A stretch of 64,000 nucleotides of DNA from Oscillospiraceae bacterium HV4-5-C5C (GCA_012034405.1 JAAVLZ010000014.1:20197-84196); one strand, 5' to 3'; counted from the stretch's first letter, positions 8,269-18,378 are shown. Notes: generated by a model not told the origin, from the letters alone. Made by a program: numbers and translations.

Positions 8269-9576
8269 TCAGTCCAGTTCCAATTTGATAATGGTATCCG
8301 GGGCGGGCGGCAGGCCGGCGGGTAGGATCAGACTCAGCCGGTCACGGTCGATGTCTGCCTGCACCGCTGGTCCACTTAGCAGCGCCGCCCGCCGCAGCCG
8401 GAGCGAAGCCGGCCAGTCCAGCGACCGACCGGCAAATCGGTCAGGATTCAGGATATGCAGATATATCGCTTGCCGGCCGGTCACACTGCCAAATACCCCC
8501 TCTTCAGGCTGCCAGAGCCCTGCCCGGGTCTGGTAAACCGCTTCGCCATTATGGGCCAGCCATTGTCCCAGCTGGCGGAATAAATTAACAGCGGGCTCTG
8601 GTATCCGGCCGTCCGGATCTGGCCCGACATTAAGGATCAGGTTTCCGTCACGGCAGATCGTGTCAACCAGGTGGCGCAGCAGCTGTGGCAGACTCATGTA
8701 CTGATCGTCAGGACGGTAGCCCCAGGCACTGGATACGGAAAAACATTTTTCCCATGGGTACGATCTGATAGGGCCGGTAACCGGGTCCGCCCCCTCTTCA
8801 CACTGAAAATCGCCTTTGTAGCCGCTGCGGGGCGTAAACAGCATCGTGGGATTGCTTTGCCGCAGTTGCCGGCAAAGGGTCAGAGGATCCCACAGCCAGG
8901 CCGCATCAGCATCCGTACCCTGATGAGCCAGCCAGCCGCCGTCAAACCACATAATCGGCACCGGGCCATAGTTTTGAGCCAGCTCCGACAGCTGCCGGCA
9001 GGCCTGCTGTTTCATAGCCTGAGCGCTATCCGGCAGACCGCGAGGATCAAAATAGCCAGGGAAACGCCAGTCCATGGGCGAATAATATAGTCCGGCTGGA
9101 ATCCGGTGAGCGCGGCAGGCCGTTACATAAGCGCGGACATAATCCTCACCAGGGCCGCAGCGCACCGTGGTGAAGTCTTTCCAGCTGTTCTGGCTGTCCC
9201 ACATTGAATAGCCGTCATGGTGCCGCGTCACCATAACCGCGTATTTCAGGCCCGCCTCTTCAGCCAGATCCAGCCAGCCCTGACTCATTTCGGCCGCGGA
9301 CAACGCTGGTCGCCAGGTCCGGGCCAGTTCCCGGTAACTGGTTTCATCATAATGTTGATTAAAATAGGCCCATTCGCCCTGACCAATCCGCGCATACACA
9401 CCCCAGTGAATAAACAGTCCCAGCTTGGCATCGCGCCACCAGGCCAACTGCGATTCATCCAATTGCAGATCCGAAGCATCCAGACCCGGTAATGCTGCCC
9501 GGCTGCCAGCAGGATCTACCTGGCTCTTGAGCTTAGACGCCAGTTCTGCTCCGTTCATTTCAGGTTCTACAGCCAT
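8269..9576 (-). CDS. Alpha-L-fucosidase (GH29)
   Basis: 435 residues from ATG 9576, chosen because AGGAGG lies 8 bases before it; an in-frame ATG 14 codons upstream has no such site. GH29 features include LGLFIHWGVYA near residue 53, the VTRHHDGYSMWDS loop near 117, and IMWFDGGW, whose Asp212 is the expected catalytic nucleophile. It is slightly short of the usual length and has no signal peptide, so it should hydrolyse imported fucosylated sugars in the cytoplasm. It probably belongs to the same sugar locus as the LplBC-type importer and the GH94 enzyme. Confidence 0.92.
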   Translation of the reverse strand: MAVEPEMNGAELASKLKSQVDPAGSRAALPGLDASDLQLDESQLAWWRDAKLGLFIHWGVYARIGQGEWAYFNQHYDETSYRELARTWRPALSAAEMSQGWLDLAEEAGLKYAVMVTRHHDGYSMWDSQNSWKDFTTVRCGPGEDYVRAYVTACRAHRIPAGLYYSPMDWRFPGYFDPRGLPDSAQAMKQQACRQLSELAQNYGPVPIMWFDGGWLAHQGTDADAAWLWDPLTLCRQLRQSNPTMLFTPRSGYKGDFQCEEGADPVTGPIRSYPWEKCFSVSSAWGYRPDDQYMSLPQLLRHLVDTICRDGNLILNVGPDPDGRIPEPAVNLFRQLGQWLAHNGEAVYQTRAGLWQPEEGVFGSVTGRQAIYLHILNPDRFAGRSLDWPASLRLRRAALLSGPAVQADIDRDRLSLILPAGLPPAPDTIIKLELD

Positions 9577-9672
9577 ACAATTAACCTCCTGGCATTTTAT
9601 GCTGGTATTATCACCCATCCGGGTTAGGTCCCGCAGGACAATATTCAGCTGAAACTTGGACTTTTTTTAGTT

Positions 9673-9689
9673 CTTACAAAAGCTGTAAG
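9673..9689. promoter_or_regulatory. BceR-type operator
   Basis: CTTACA-AAAGC-TGTAAG is a perfect 6+5+6 inverted repeat. It fits the TTACA-n-TGTAA boxes recognised by BceR/VirR/GraR-type regulators that control peptide-sensing ABC transporters. It is about 20 bases upstream of a GATAAT -10 element (9711-9716), directly before the BceA-type gene, so autoregulation by the regulator at 12557 is likely. Confidence 0.65.
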
Positions 9690-9744
9690 GTTATTTGGCC
9701 GGAAGGCGCTGATAATGAAGGTATCAAATTTTGGAGGCATATAT

Positions 9745-10521
9745 ATGACAGCGACCCGGATTCTGGAAGTCAAAGCGCTTTATAAAAGTTATGGCCAGGG
9801 CGCCAACCGCACTGAAGCGCTGCGCGGCCTTAGTTTTGACGTGCTTGAAGGGGAGTTTTTGGGCATTATGGGGGCCAGCGGCTCTGGCAAGACCACCCTG
9901 CTCAACTGCCTGGCCACCATGCTTAAGCCCAGCTCCGGCCAGATACTGCTGCAGGGACAGGACCTGACCACCCTGAGCGGGCCGGCGCTGGCTGACTATC
10001 GCGGCCAGACCATTGGCTATCTGTTTCAGGAATTTGAGCTGCTGGATAATCTGACGGTCCGAGAAAACATTCTGCTGCCGCTCCTGCTGCATCACACCCC
10101 TCGTGCTGAGGCCGAGGTCAGTCTGCAGACGGTCAGTGGCTGGATGGGGCTGGATGATTTGCTGGAGCAATTTCCGGCCCAGCTGTCCGGTGGACAAAAA
10201 CAGCGAACAGCCGCCGCCCGGGCCCTCATCGGCCAGCAAAGCCTGGTGCTGGCGGATGAGCCTACGGGTCAATTGGACAGTGTCACGGCGCGTCAATTGA
10301 TGGACCGGCTGTCGCTCATTCATCAAAGTGCTCACAAAACCCTGATTATGGTCACCCATGACAGCGCCGCTGCCAGTTTTTGCTCCCGGATTCTGTTTAT
10401 CCGGGATGGGGGGCTTTATCACGAACTGCGCCGGGAGCAGAATGAATCACGGCAGGCGTTTTACAGCAGAATTGCCACAACGGTCACGCAACTGGGAGGA
10501 GGTCAGGCTCATGTTCTTTAA
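9745..10521 (+). CDS. ABC transporter ATP-binding protein (BceA type, peptide resistance)
   Basis: 258 residues from ATG 9745, which follows TTGGAGG; a possible earlier ATG (9715) has no ribosome site. It has Walker A GASGSGKTTL, the signature LSGGQKQRTAAARAL and Walker B LVLADEPTGQLD, with YLFQEFELLDNLTVRENI typical of the MacB/BceA/FtsE branch. With a BceB-type permease and BceRS it forms modules that sense and remove peptide antibiotics such as bacitracin. It overlaps the permease start by 11 bases. Intact here, but its permease partner is frameshifted. Confidence 0.9.
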   Translation: MTATRILEVKALYKSYGQGANRTEALRGLSFDVLEGEFLGIMGASGSGKTTLLNCLATMLKPSSGQILLQGQDLTTLSGPALADYRGQTIGYLFQEFELLDNLTVRENILLPLLLHHTPRAEAEVSLQTVSGWMGLDDLLEQFPAQLSGGQKQRTAAARALIGQQSLVLADEPTGQLDSVTARQLMDRLSLIHQSAHKTLIMVTHDSAAASFCSRILFIRDGGLYHELRREQNESRQAFYSRIATTVTQLGGGQAHVL

Positions 10522-12573
10522 GCAGCTTCACCGCCAGACCAAGCAAGACCGACAAGAAAATGGTCTGTATTATTCGTCCCTGGTCATCGCCATTATGGCC
10601 TTTTACACCTTACTCTCGCTGCCCCGCCAGGATGTGATGCTCTATCTGCGCACCCTTGAAAGCCAGGCGTTAAGTAAGCTTTTCACCTTGATTCCACTGA
10701 TATTTTTTTGTCGCTGTTTGTCGTTTTTTTCCTGGTCTATCTGGCTACAAAAGCGACGCTGGAGCGGCGCCGAAAGCAGCTGGGACTCTATCTGATGCTG
10801 GGGCTGAGTCAGGGCCGCCTTTTTGCCCGGTTAATGCTTGAAGCCCTGTGGAACAGTGGCGCGGCCTTATTACTGGGCTTACCTCTGGCTTTACTGCTGA
10901 CTGAAACGACCAGCCTGATCACCGCTAAAATCGTTGGGCTTGATTTATTGCAGCATCAGTTCAGTCTGTACCCCTCTGCCCTGCTGCTCACGGTAACCGG
11001 ATTTTCAACGGTCCAGTTGCTTTCAATGGCGCTGCTCAGCGCCTATTATTGCCGGCAGACTCCGGCCACGTTGCTGCGTCCGCCCGTTGAGCGCCAGCAA
11101 TGCCCCCGCACACGCGGTCTGAGTTGGCTGGCTTTGTTATCCGGCGGAGTCCTGTTATTGGTGGCCTATACCGGCGGTATCCTTTGGCTCAGAGCGTTCA
11201 AACTGTGGTTGACTGCGGTAATCCTGCTTTGCGGTATCGGCGGTACGTTCTTACTATATCAGGGATTAGGCGGACTGCTGGGCCGGTCAGCGCGACGCCG
11301 CAGCCGGCAACTTAGCGGTCTGGCCATATTTAATCAGCGGGAACTGCAGGAGCACGCTTTATATGAACACCGCACGCTGGCCATAGCCTCTCTGCTCATG
11401 CTGTTAGCCTTAAGCTGCGTCAGCTTTGGAATTGGCACCGGCTTTGGCCGGGTACAGCCCCAGGCGCGTAGTGTGGATTTTTCTATCAGCGCGGATGAAC
11501 AACAGGTAACTAATGCCCTGGCTGCATCAGAAGCCCAACAGCAAATAGCCGCTTTATACCCCGTGTATCTCAACTATTTTGACAGTCAGGGCAGTTCAGA
11601 TCTGTTTTCCTGGGCTGGGTTAGGTTCAGCCCTACGGGCTTTGCCGGCAAGCGACACGCAGCAAAATCTGGTGGATAATCTGGCTAATAGAGATGGGCTT
11701 TATCTGATCGCGCTGAGTAGCTACAACGCACTTTGTGAATCAGCCGGTTTACCGGCTTTAACCCTGGGAGACCAGCAGGCCTTACTTTATACCAGCATGT
11801 CAGATAGCCAGGCTTTTCAACAGCTATTGCAGCAGGCCCTAGACGCGACACCGTCAATAGAAATCAAGGGTCAGTCCATTCAGCTGTTACCCCGTCTGGA
11901 AACCATCAACTTAGTCGCCGACCGCGCCATTACCATCTATCTGGGCCTGATTGTGAGTGACGACAATTATCGGCGCTGGTCTGGCGATACCAATATGAGC
12001 CAGGCTTTCTGCTGGAATCTACGCCTGAACCCCCGGCTGGTCCGGCAGAAGGGCCTGATTCAGGCGATCTCAGACTTACAGCAGCCATTGGACGCAGCCG
12101 GGCTGAGTTATGACAGTTATCTGTCTGGTATTGGCCGGCGCTTGTTTTATACCGTCGCGTCAAGCTACCTCACCATCTACCTGGGGATTCTGTTCCTGAT
12201 CATAGCCAATACCCTGCTGGGTCTGAAATATCTGCAGCAGCAGCAACTGACCCGGCGCCGCTGGCTGACGCTGCTGCTACTGGGCGCCCGGACAGAAGAC
12301 CTGGCCGGCGCTTGTCATAAACAGATATTACAGTATTTTGGTCTGGTCCTGATCCCGGCTCTTTTTAGCAGTTTATTTGCCGTCGCCGCGATGTTCAGTT
12401 CATTTTTGGAATTACCGGCAGGTGTGCCAGTCTGGCAGGTTGCCGCCGTATCCGGAGCGGCCTTGGTCGGTTTTGCTGTGATAGAATGGCTGTACATCAG
12501 ATCAATTCAACAGACTGCCGGCCGGCAGCTTCGTCAACTGGCTGCGGCAGATAGGGATGGAGTCTTTGAGTAA
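10511..12573 (+). pseudogene. BceB-type ABC permease, frameshifted
   Basis: The gene starts at ATG 10511 after GGAGGAGGTCAGGCTC, overlapping bceA. The first frame gives the N-terminal tail and the start of membrane segment 1, then runs out of frame; the rest of the permease (about 620 residues, FtsX-like, with a large extracellular domain between the 6th and 7th helices) is in another frame from about 10708. Adding one T to the seven-T run at 10703-10709 restores a continuous product of about 687 residues, normal for BceB; the seven-T run at 10724-10730 is a second candidate site. It could be a real mutation, slippage-based on/off switching, or a homopolymer sequencing error. Confidence 0.8.
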
Positions 12574-13240
12574 GATTTTTATTGTCGAAGATGAGCCGGC
12601 ATTAGCCGTGGAGCTTTGCCATCTGTTCCGCCAGGCGGGACATGAAGCAGGCAGCCTGCTTTCCTTTGTGCAGCCCGTGACTGACATCCTGGCTTATCAG
12701 CCGGACCTGCTGATCCTGGATCTCAATTTGCCGGGTCAATCCGGTTATGATCTTTGCCGGCAGCTGAAGGCCCACTCAGGGTTTCCTATCCTGGTGCTGA
12801 CCGCCCGGGATACACTGGCAGATGAGCTTCTGGCTCTTAACCTGGGGGCGGATGATTATATCAGCAAACCCTTCCGGCTAGAACGGCTGTTAGCCCGGAC
12901 CCTGCGTTTGCTTAACACCTACAGTCAGTTAGGCCAATTGCTGCATGCTGCCGGTTTTTCGCTGGATCTGCATACATATAAGGTGGTGTATCGGTCACGC
13001 TATGTAATGCTGACAGAAACAGAAGGACAGATTTTGCAGGCCCTGATGCAAGCCTGCCCCCAGCCACTGAGCCGTGACCAGCTGGGCCGCCAGGTCTGGG
13101 GACAGACAGATTATACTGATCCTAATATTTTGGCAGTCAATATCACCAGGCTACGCCGCAGTTTGGCCCGGCTGGACGCGGCTGATCGTTTGGAAACCAT
13201 CCGGGGTCTGGGCTACCGGCTCAATGAGGCTGATATATGA
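12557..13240 (+). CDS. OmpR-family response regulator (BceR type)
   Basis: 227 residues: receiver domain with acidic pair Glu11/Asp12, phospho-acceptor Asp55 (LLILDLNLPG) and switch Lys (YISKPF), then a winged-helix DNA-binding domain ending TIRGLGYRL. It overlaps the permease by 17 bases and the kinase by 4, so the four genes form one operon. It likely binds the inverted repeat at 9673. Intact, although its cognate kinase gene contains an in-frame stop. Confidence 0.92.
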   Translation: MESLSKIFIVEDEPALAVELCHLFRQAGHEAGSLLSFVQPVTDILAYQPDLLILDLNLPGQSGYDLCRQLKAHSGFPILVLTARDTLADELLALNLGADDYISKPFRLERLLARTLRLLNTYSQLGQLLHAAGFSLDLHTYKVVYRSRYVMLTETEGQILQALMQACPQPLSRDQLGRQVWGQTDYTDPNILAVNITRLRRSLARLDAADRLETIRGLGYRLNEADI

Positions 13241-14298
13241 AAAACGCTGTGAGCCATCACCGATTAGGCGAGTTATATAAGCTATGGCTGTTATTGGCTA
13301 CAGATGCCTTTTTCATTTTATTGCTATGGCTGATCTCGCCGGCATATCTGCTCCCCCTGTCTGGCCTGATCCTCTTGTTCAGTGGTCTGACAGGAGGGTT
13401 GTGGCTGGTCTTAAGCCGCCTGCAGAATCGCCGGCAACTCTCTGCCTGGCAAAACTGGGTCAGGCAGCCAGATCAGGATCATCTGCTCAAGCTGCGGCAG
13501 AGCGGTTCATCAGCCTGCCATCCTGCCCTGCTGGCGTTGCTTCAAACTCAACGCCAGCAGCTTGAGCAAAACCAGCAGCAGCAGCAGGCGGATCAACAAT
13601 TTGTTGAGCTCTGGGCCCATGAAATCAAGACTAGCCTGGCCTTGCTCGGTCTTCTGCAAAATCACTATCAGTCACAGCTGCCCACCCGATTGGATCTACA
13701 GCTACAACAGATCCAGCAGCGGATGAATCAGTCGGTTAACCGGATGCTATATTACAGCAGACTGACAGACGCTCACCCGGATGTCCGCCTGCGGCGTCTG
13801 GATTTAACATAAGTAGTGGCTGAGGCTCTGGATGATTGCCGCCCGCTGGCAGCAGAGAGAGGCGTTCTGCTGCAGTCACAGAATGCGGAACCATCAACTG
13901 CCAGTCAGCTGATGGTCTATAGCGACCGGCGGGTCCTGCTTTTTATTTTGGGGCAGTTACTGGACAACGCCTGTAAATACGCGGACTCGCCCGGCGGCTT
14001 GGTACAGCTCAAGCTAATTCAGGATCTGGTTGCAGGCAGGGTCTGTCTGCAGGTGTGGAATAACGGACCGGGGGTTCGTCCTGAGGACCTGCCGTTTATA
14101 TTTGATAAAGGTTTTTCCGGGCAACGCCCCGGGCAGCACGCTACTGGCTTTGGTTTGTATCTGGCACGCAGTTACGCCCGGCAGTTAGCCATAAAACTGG
14201 AGATCAGCGCGGATTCAGCCTGCGGCCAGGGGTTTGGCATTCAGATGGTTTTCCCCGGGCTTAAGGTTCAGCCGCGGTCATTACCTGGCGGGGATTGA
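13237..14298 (+). pseudogene. BceS-type sensor histidine kinase with in-frame stop
   Basis: The frame begins at ATG 13237, overlapping the regulator stop. It has two N-terminal helices with almost no extracellular loop, as in intramembrane-sensing kinases, a Gln-rich linker and the phospho-His box ELWAHEIKTSLAL (His128). A TAA at 13810-13812 follows RRLDLT; the same frame continues for 161 codons with the N box (LDNACKYAD), GPGVRPEDLPFIFDKGFSG and FGLYLARSYA, i.e. a complete ATPase domain. One substitution (for example CAA to TAA) explains it. No ribosome site supports a restart, so kinase and ATPase halves would be uncoupled unless the stop is read through. Confidence 0.85.
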
Positions 14299-15175
14299 CA
14301 CCATAGCTCGCCTTAAAGGCGGCCGCAAAATGGCTCATATTGCTGTACCCGACCGCGGCTGCGGCCTGACTGACATTGCAGTGACCGGACTGAAGCAGGT
14401 TAAAGGCGGCTTCCATGCGCTGCTGGCGGATATAGCTGTAAATGGTTGTTCCATAATAAGCCTTAAACAGTTTTTTCAGCTTGCAGTCATTCATCTGTAA
14501 TTGCCGGGCTAACTGCACCAGCGTAGGCGGCTGCTGCAGCTGTTGGCGCAGCAGCTCCGGCAAGGTCCACAGACAGTCGAGCTCCAATTGGCTGCATCCC
14601 AGGCATGCAGGACGGCCTTGTAACCCCGGCAATAGCAACCGCTCCAGGTTTATAGCCAATAGCTCCTGAACATAGGCTGCGGCCAGTAACCGATTCGGAC
14701 GCAGCGCGCCGGATGAGGCTGCCAGCCGCAGCAACTGACCGGTCAGCCACTGTTCCCGGGGTTCTGTTTGAAATTCATACTGCCGGTACCGCTTACTCTG
14801 AAAGCAGCTGAAATCCAATTCATCCCGCCCGGTTATCATCTGACTGAATCGGTTAAACGCCTGCGGCTGTACCCAAACCGAAAGCAGTTTTACTGCAGTG
14901 CCCTCTGTGTAAACCGCCTCGCCCCGGGTCGCGCCCATAAAGCCTAAGGATGCGTAGCCCGGCCGGACCCGCACCAGGGTCTGACCAACCTGGCCCTGCA
15001 GGGCGCTGATCTGACTATAACAGAGCTCAAATACAGGTGATACGACTGCGGTCTGATTATGCTGCGGGTTGTTCAATACACCTTGGGAAATGGTCATAAA
15101 GACCTCATCCTGTACGGGCAGTATCAAGCTGGGAAATACCTCTGAGTGGCTATAACGTAATGGGTTGTTGGTCAT
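14261..15175 (-). CDS. AraC-family regulator (PchR/YbtA-like), iron uptake
   Basis: 304 residues. The C-terminal 100 residues form the double helix-turn-helix of AraC proteins (LARQLQMNDCKLKKLFKAYY; VSQAAAAVGYSNMSHFAAAF). The arrangement and spacing resemble PchR/YbtA, which sense ferric siderophores taken into the cell. It is divergent from a siderophore-type importer at 15328 and separated from it by a 12+2+12 inverted repeat, so it most likely activates that operon. Its 3' end overlaps the end of the kinase pseudogene by 38 bases in convergent orientation. Confidence 0.88.
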   Translation of the reverse strand: MTNNPLRYSHSEVFPSLILPVQDEVFMTISQGVLNNPQHNQTAVVSPVFELCYSQISALQGQVGQTLVRVRPGYASLGFMGATRGEAVYTEGTAVKLLSVWVQPQAFNRFSQMITGRDELDFSCFQSKRYRQYEFQTEPREQWLTGQLLRLAASSGALRPNRLLAAAYVQELLAINLERLLLPGLQGRPACLGCSQLELDCLWTLPELLRQQLQQPPTLVQLARQLQMNDCKLKKLFKAYYGTTIYSYIRQQRMEAAFNLLQSGHCNVSQAAAAVGYSNMSHFAAAFKASYGVNPRQVMTAAEP

Positions 15176-15268
15176 GTGCTGTTCTTTCTAAGCGTTTATC
15201 CGTCCTGGGGCTGAAAGACTCCGCCCAGGGGTAGACCGGCTACGGCCTGGGCAGTAAATTTGAGTGCG

Positions 15269-15294
15269 CTGGAGTTAGTTTCAACTAACTCCAG
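15269..15294. promoter_or_regulatory. Long inverted repeat upstream of the iron importer (candidate operator)
   Basis: CTGGAGTTAGTT and AACTAACTCCAG form a perfect 12-bp inverted repeat around TC, 33 bases before the binding-protein ATG. There is no T-run on either strand, so it is not a terminator. The core TTAGTTnnAACTAA resembles sites of iron-dependent DtxR/IdeR-like repressors, but it could be a site for the adjacent AraC regulator. Confidence 0.6.
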
Positions 15295-15327
15295 CCATTG
15301 TAACACAGTTTCCAGGAGGAAGTAGAT

Positions 15328-16344
15328 ATGAAACCGTATGCCCTATCCGCATGGATCATAGCCGCCGCGCTCAGTCTGGGTGCCTGTTCTGACAGCCAGA
15401 CCCCTGTCGCCTCGATTGATACCAGCACAACCGCAAGCAGCGCGCCGGCCAGTACCGCCAGTCTCAGCGGTGATGTCAAAACAGTCACTGATATGAAGGG
15501 AGAAGTCACTATACCCGTTTCGCCCCAGCGCATTGTGGATGTATCCGGCTCAGCTGACGAGCTGATCATCCTGGGGCAAACATTTGTGGGGAGCGCCAAT
15601 ACCAGTATGTTTGACGGGGTAACTGTACCGGATTATCTTCAGGACTATTTTCAGACCCATGAGGTTGAAACCGTGGGCAATTATTCTGGGTCCGTGGGGG
15701 ATCTGAATCTGGAAAAAATCGCCGCGCTGCAGCCAGATCTGATTATCATGAATATCCGGCATGATAAGGTGTATGACCAACTGAAAGCCATCGCGCCTAC
15801 CGTCATGATTGATGACGACATTAACTATGTCAATTGGCGCGGCCGTTTTGAGCAGCTGGGCGAATGGTTTGGCCAGGCTGAGGTGGTGTCTGCCTGGCTG
15901 GCTGATTACGATCAGCAGGCCGAAGAGCTGTCCGCCAAGGTTAAGACGGTTATTGGTGATGAAACCGTCGCAGTAGTTGAGGCCAACTCCGTTCATTTTG
16001 GTTCTTATTATGTTTATCGGAGCGGCGGCCCGGGGGAACTGATTTATGATGATCTCAAGCTCTCACCGTCTGCCGGTGTTCCATCTGATGTCTGGGGCGA
16101 AGTCGTCGATGCTGAGTACTTTTCTCAGATTGACGCGGATCACTTGTTCTTTTTCAGCGACGACGGGCAAATTGGAGATACCGCTGACAGTCCGGCTTGG
16201 CAAAATCTGGAAGCAGTCCAGAAGGGTAATGTCTATCTGGGAGTCAATAGTCTGCAGTATGATATGGCCTATACCCCCAATGGCAAATTGCTTTATATGC
16301 AAAAGCTGGCGCAAGCCCTGATTGATCACAGCAATGTTCAATAA
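15328..16344 (+). CDS. Ferric-siderophore-binding lipoprotein (FecB/FepB/FhuD family)
   Basis: 338 residues with a signal peptide and lipobox LSLGAC (Cys20), then a Thr/Ser/Ala linker and a type III periplasmic-binding fold: PQRIVDVSGSADELIILG, LNLEKIAALQPDLIIMN and a long central helix region. It binds a ferric chelate (or heme or cobalamin, less likely) for the FecCD permeases downstream. The ATG follows CAGGAGGAAGTAGAT. First gene of a four-gene importer operon, divergent from the AraC regulator. Confidence 0.9.
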   Translation: MKPYALSAWIIAAALSLGACSDSQTPVASIDTSTTASSAPASTASLSGDVKTVTDMKGEVTIPVSPQRIVDVSGSADELIILGQTFVGSANTSMFDGVTVPDYLQDYFQTHEVETVGNYSGSVGDLNLEKIAALQPDLIIMNIRHDKVYDQLKAIAPTVMIDDDINYVNWRGRFEQLGEWFGQAEVVSAWLADYDQQAEELSAKVKTVIGDETVAVVEANSVHFGSYYVYRSGGPGELIYDDLKLSPSAGVPSDVWGEVVDAEYFSQIDADHLFFFSDDGQIGDTADSPAWQNLEAVQKGNVYLGVNSLQYDMAYTPNGKLLYMQKLAQALIDHSNVQ

Positions 16345-17332
16345 ATCCGGACGGCTATTAGCAGGGTTGAGTCTGCTGTTGGCCACAAGCCTGGCCATCA
16401 GTGTCCGCTTTGGCGTAGCCGGCGGCAGCTGGCAGGACTTACGGCAGCTGTTATGGTCGCACCCCGGCAGTCTCAGTCCAACTGCTGCCATCATGCTGCA
16501 GATGCGGTTGCCTCGAGTGTTGGCAGCCGCTTCCTGTGGCGCTGCTTTTGCGCTGGCCGCAAGCTTGATGCAGGGATTGACTTTAAATCCGCTGGCTGAT
16601 GCCGGCTTGCTGGGGATCAACGCGGGTGCCGGGCTGTTGCTGGCTCTGGCGGAAGTCCTGTGGGCAGCTCATCCGGCCTGGTTTAGCATGTTAGCCTCCT
16701 TTTGCGGCGCGCTGCTGGCGGTCCTGTTGGTATACGGTCTGGGTCAATCACGGCGGCGTCCCGTGTCACCGCTGGGACTAATCCTGGCGGGAGCCGCAGT
16801 CAGTGCTCTACTGACAGCTTTGACTCAAGCGCTGGCTCTGAGTTTCAACCTGTCCAAGGAGCTGTCTTTTTGGACCTCCGGCAGTCTGTCCGGCATCACC
16901 TGGCCAGCATTGAAGTTCACTCTGCCGTGGTTGGCCGCAGCGTCGTTGCTCTGCCTGCCAATGTCCGGTTTTTTGTCAGTTCTGGCTTTGGGGCAGTCCA
17001 GCGCACAGGCGCTGGGAGTTAATCTGAAGCGGCTGCGGCTGGCCGGTATGACCCTGGTGCTGATCCTGGCTGGCTGCAGTGTGATGCTGGCAGGTGGTAT
17101 TGCCTATTTAGGTTTGATTGTTCCTCATGTATCCAGGCGGCTGACCGGGCCGGATTACCGCAGACAGCTGCCAGTAACCGCCTTTTTAGGCGCGATTTTA
17201 TTGGTCTGGGCCGATCTGGCGGCGCGCTTGATTAACGCGCCTTATGACACCCCGGTAGGCGCTTTGGTTTCACTGCTGGGCGTGCCGGTTTTCTTGATTC
17301 TGATCAGACAAAACCGGACGGTGGTTTCATGA
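16334..17332 (+). CDS. FecCD-family iron-chelate ABC permease 1
   Basis: About 332 residues with many hydrophobic helices of the BtuC/FecCD fold; it carries MRLPRVLAAASCGAAFALA, NPLADAGLLGINAGA and the C-terminal ATPase-contact region GGIAYLGLIVPHVSRRL. ATG 16334 overlaps the end of the binding-protein gene by 11 bases (a TTG lies four codons upstream); translation is probably coupled. It pairs with the permease at 17329. Confidence 0.92.
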   Translation: MFNKSGRLLAGLSLLLATSLAISVRFGVAGGSWQDLRQLLWSHPGSLSPTAAIMLQMRLPRVLAAASCGAAFALAASLMQGLTLNPLADAGLLGINAGAGLLLALAEVLWAAHPAWFSMLASFCGALLAVLLVYGLGQSRRRPVSPLGLILAGAAVSALLTALTQALALSFNLSKELSFWTSGSLSGITWPALKFTLPWLAAASLLCLPMSGFLSVLALGQSSAQALGVNLKRLRLAGMTLVLILAGCSVMLAGGIAYLGLIVPHVSRRLTGPDYRRQLPVTAFLGAILLVWADLAARLINAPYDTPVGALVSLLGVPVFLILIRQNRTVVS

Positions 17333-18378
17333 TAGCAAAGGTAACAGTTATAAATTGCAGACGCAGACCGCGCTTTGATAAGGCTGGCATCCTGATCCCT
17401 GCGGCCTTACTTCCCCTGACCCTGCTGTCTGGTTTGCTGGTTGGTTATACCGGTATAAGTCCCCGGCAATTGTGGGACTGTCTATGGGGAACCGCCAGCC
17501 CGGAGATCAGCCTGATCATCTGGCAGATCCGCCTGCCAAGGTTGATCGTCGCCGCGCTTTGCGGAGCCGGTCTGGCCTTATCCGGAGCGGCGCTCCAGGC
17601 GCTGACTCATAATCCCCTGGCTGATCCCTCAGTATTGGGGATTAACGCCGGCTCAGGTTTCAGCGTCATGGTCTATTTGAGCTACTTTTCTTTTTTACAT
17701 CTGAATAGTCTGTTCTGGCAGCCGGTGTTTGCGTTAGCAGGCGGCCTGGTCAGCGCGGGCTTGCTGTGGCTATTATCCAGACATCATGGCAGACTGGACC
17801 CCCGGTTACTCATTTTAGTGGGGATCGGTCTGGCAGCATTCTTTTCTGCTCTCATGCTGGTTATGGGCTCAAATATGGAAAACAACAGCTATCAGATGGT
17901 CGCCCGCTGGCTGGCCGGTAATCTTTGGGGGAGCAGCTGGTACCAGGTCCGCATTTTATGGCCCTGGCTGCTCCTGCTGGTCCCTTTAATGTTCGCTCAA
18001 AATATGGCTATGGATGTGCTGAATTTGGGCGCTCCGCAGGCTCAGGCTCTGGGGCTGGCGGTAAACCGTGAGCGGATCAGGCTGCTGCTGCTGGCGGTTG
18101 CCCTGGCAGCCGTTAGTATATCTGTGTGCGGCGGAATCGCATTTATCGGTCTGGCAGCACCGCATATCGCCCGACGCCTGACTGCGACGACCTGGCAGGC
18201 ACAGCGCCTGCCGGCAACGTTCCTGTGGGGTACCCTGCTCCTGCCGGCGGCAGATACGCTGGGGCGCTGCCTGCCGCGGGATATTGAGATACCAGCGGGC
18301 ATTGTGACAGCCCTTCTGGCTGCGCCGTATTTTTTATATTTGCTGCGGCAGCCGGAAAAATCGGGAGGTAAAAAGTGA
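17329..18378 (+). CDS. FecCD-family iron-chelate ABC permease 2
   Basis: 349 residues, BtuC/FecCD fold: IRLPRLIVAALCGAGLALSG, NPLADPSVLGINAGSGF and GGIAFIGLAAPHIARRL. Start ATG overlaps the preceding stop (ATGA). Together the two permeases make a heterodimeric channel with the ATPase at 18375. Confidence 0.92.
   Translation: MIAKVTVINCRRRPRFDKAGILIPAALLPLTLLSGLLVGYTGISPRQLWDCLWGTASPEISLIIWQIRLPRLIVAALCGAGLALSGAALQALTHNPLADPSVLGINAGSGFSVMVYLSYFSFLHLNSLFWQPVFALAGGLVSAGLLWLLSRHHGRLDPRLLILVGIGLAAFFSALMLVMGSNMENNSYQMVARWLAGNLWGSSWYQVRILWPWLLLLVPLMFAQNMAMDVLNLGAPQAQALGLAVNRERIRLLLLAVALAAVSISVCGGIAFIGLAAPHIARRLTATTWQAQRLPATFLWGTLLLPAADTLGRCLPRDIEIPAGIVTALLAAPYFLYLLRQPEKSGGKK

Noticed and set aside
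15269..15294. Terminator for the AraC gene or the importer
   Set aside because: Neither strand has a T-run after the stem, and it lies between divergent starts, where a terminator would have no transcript to end.
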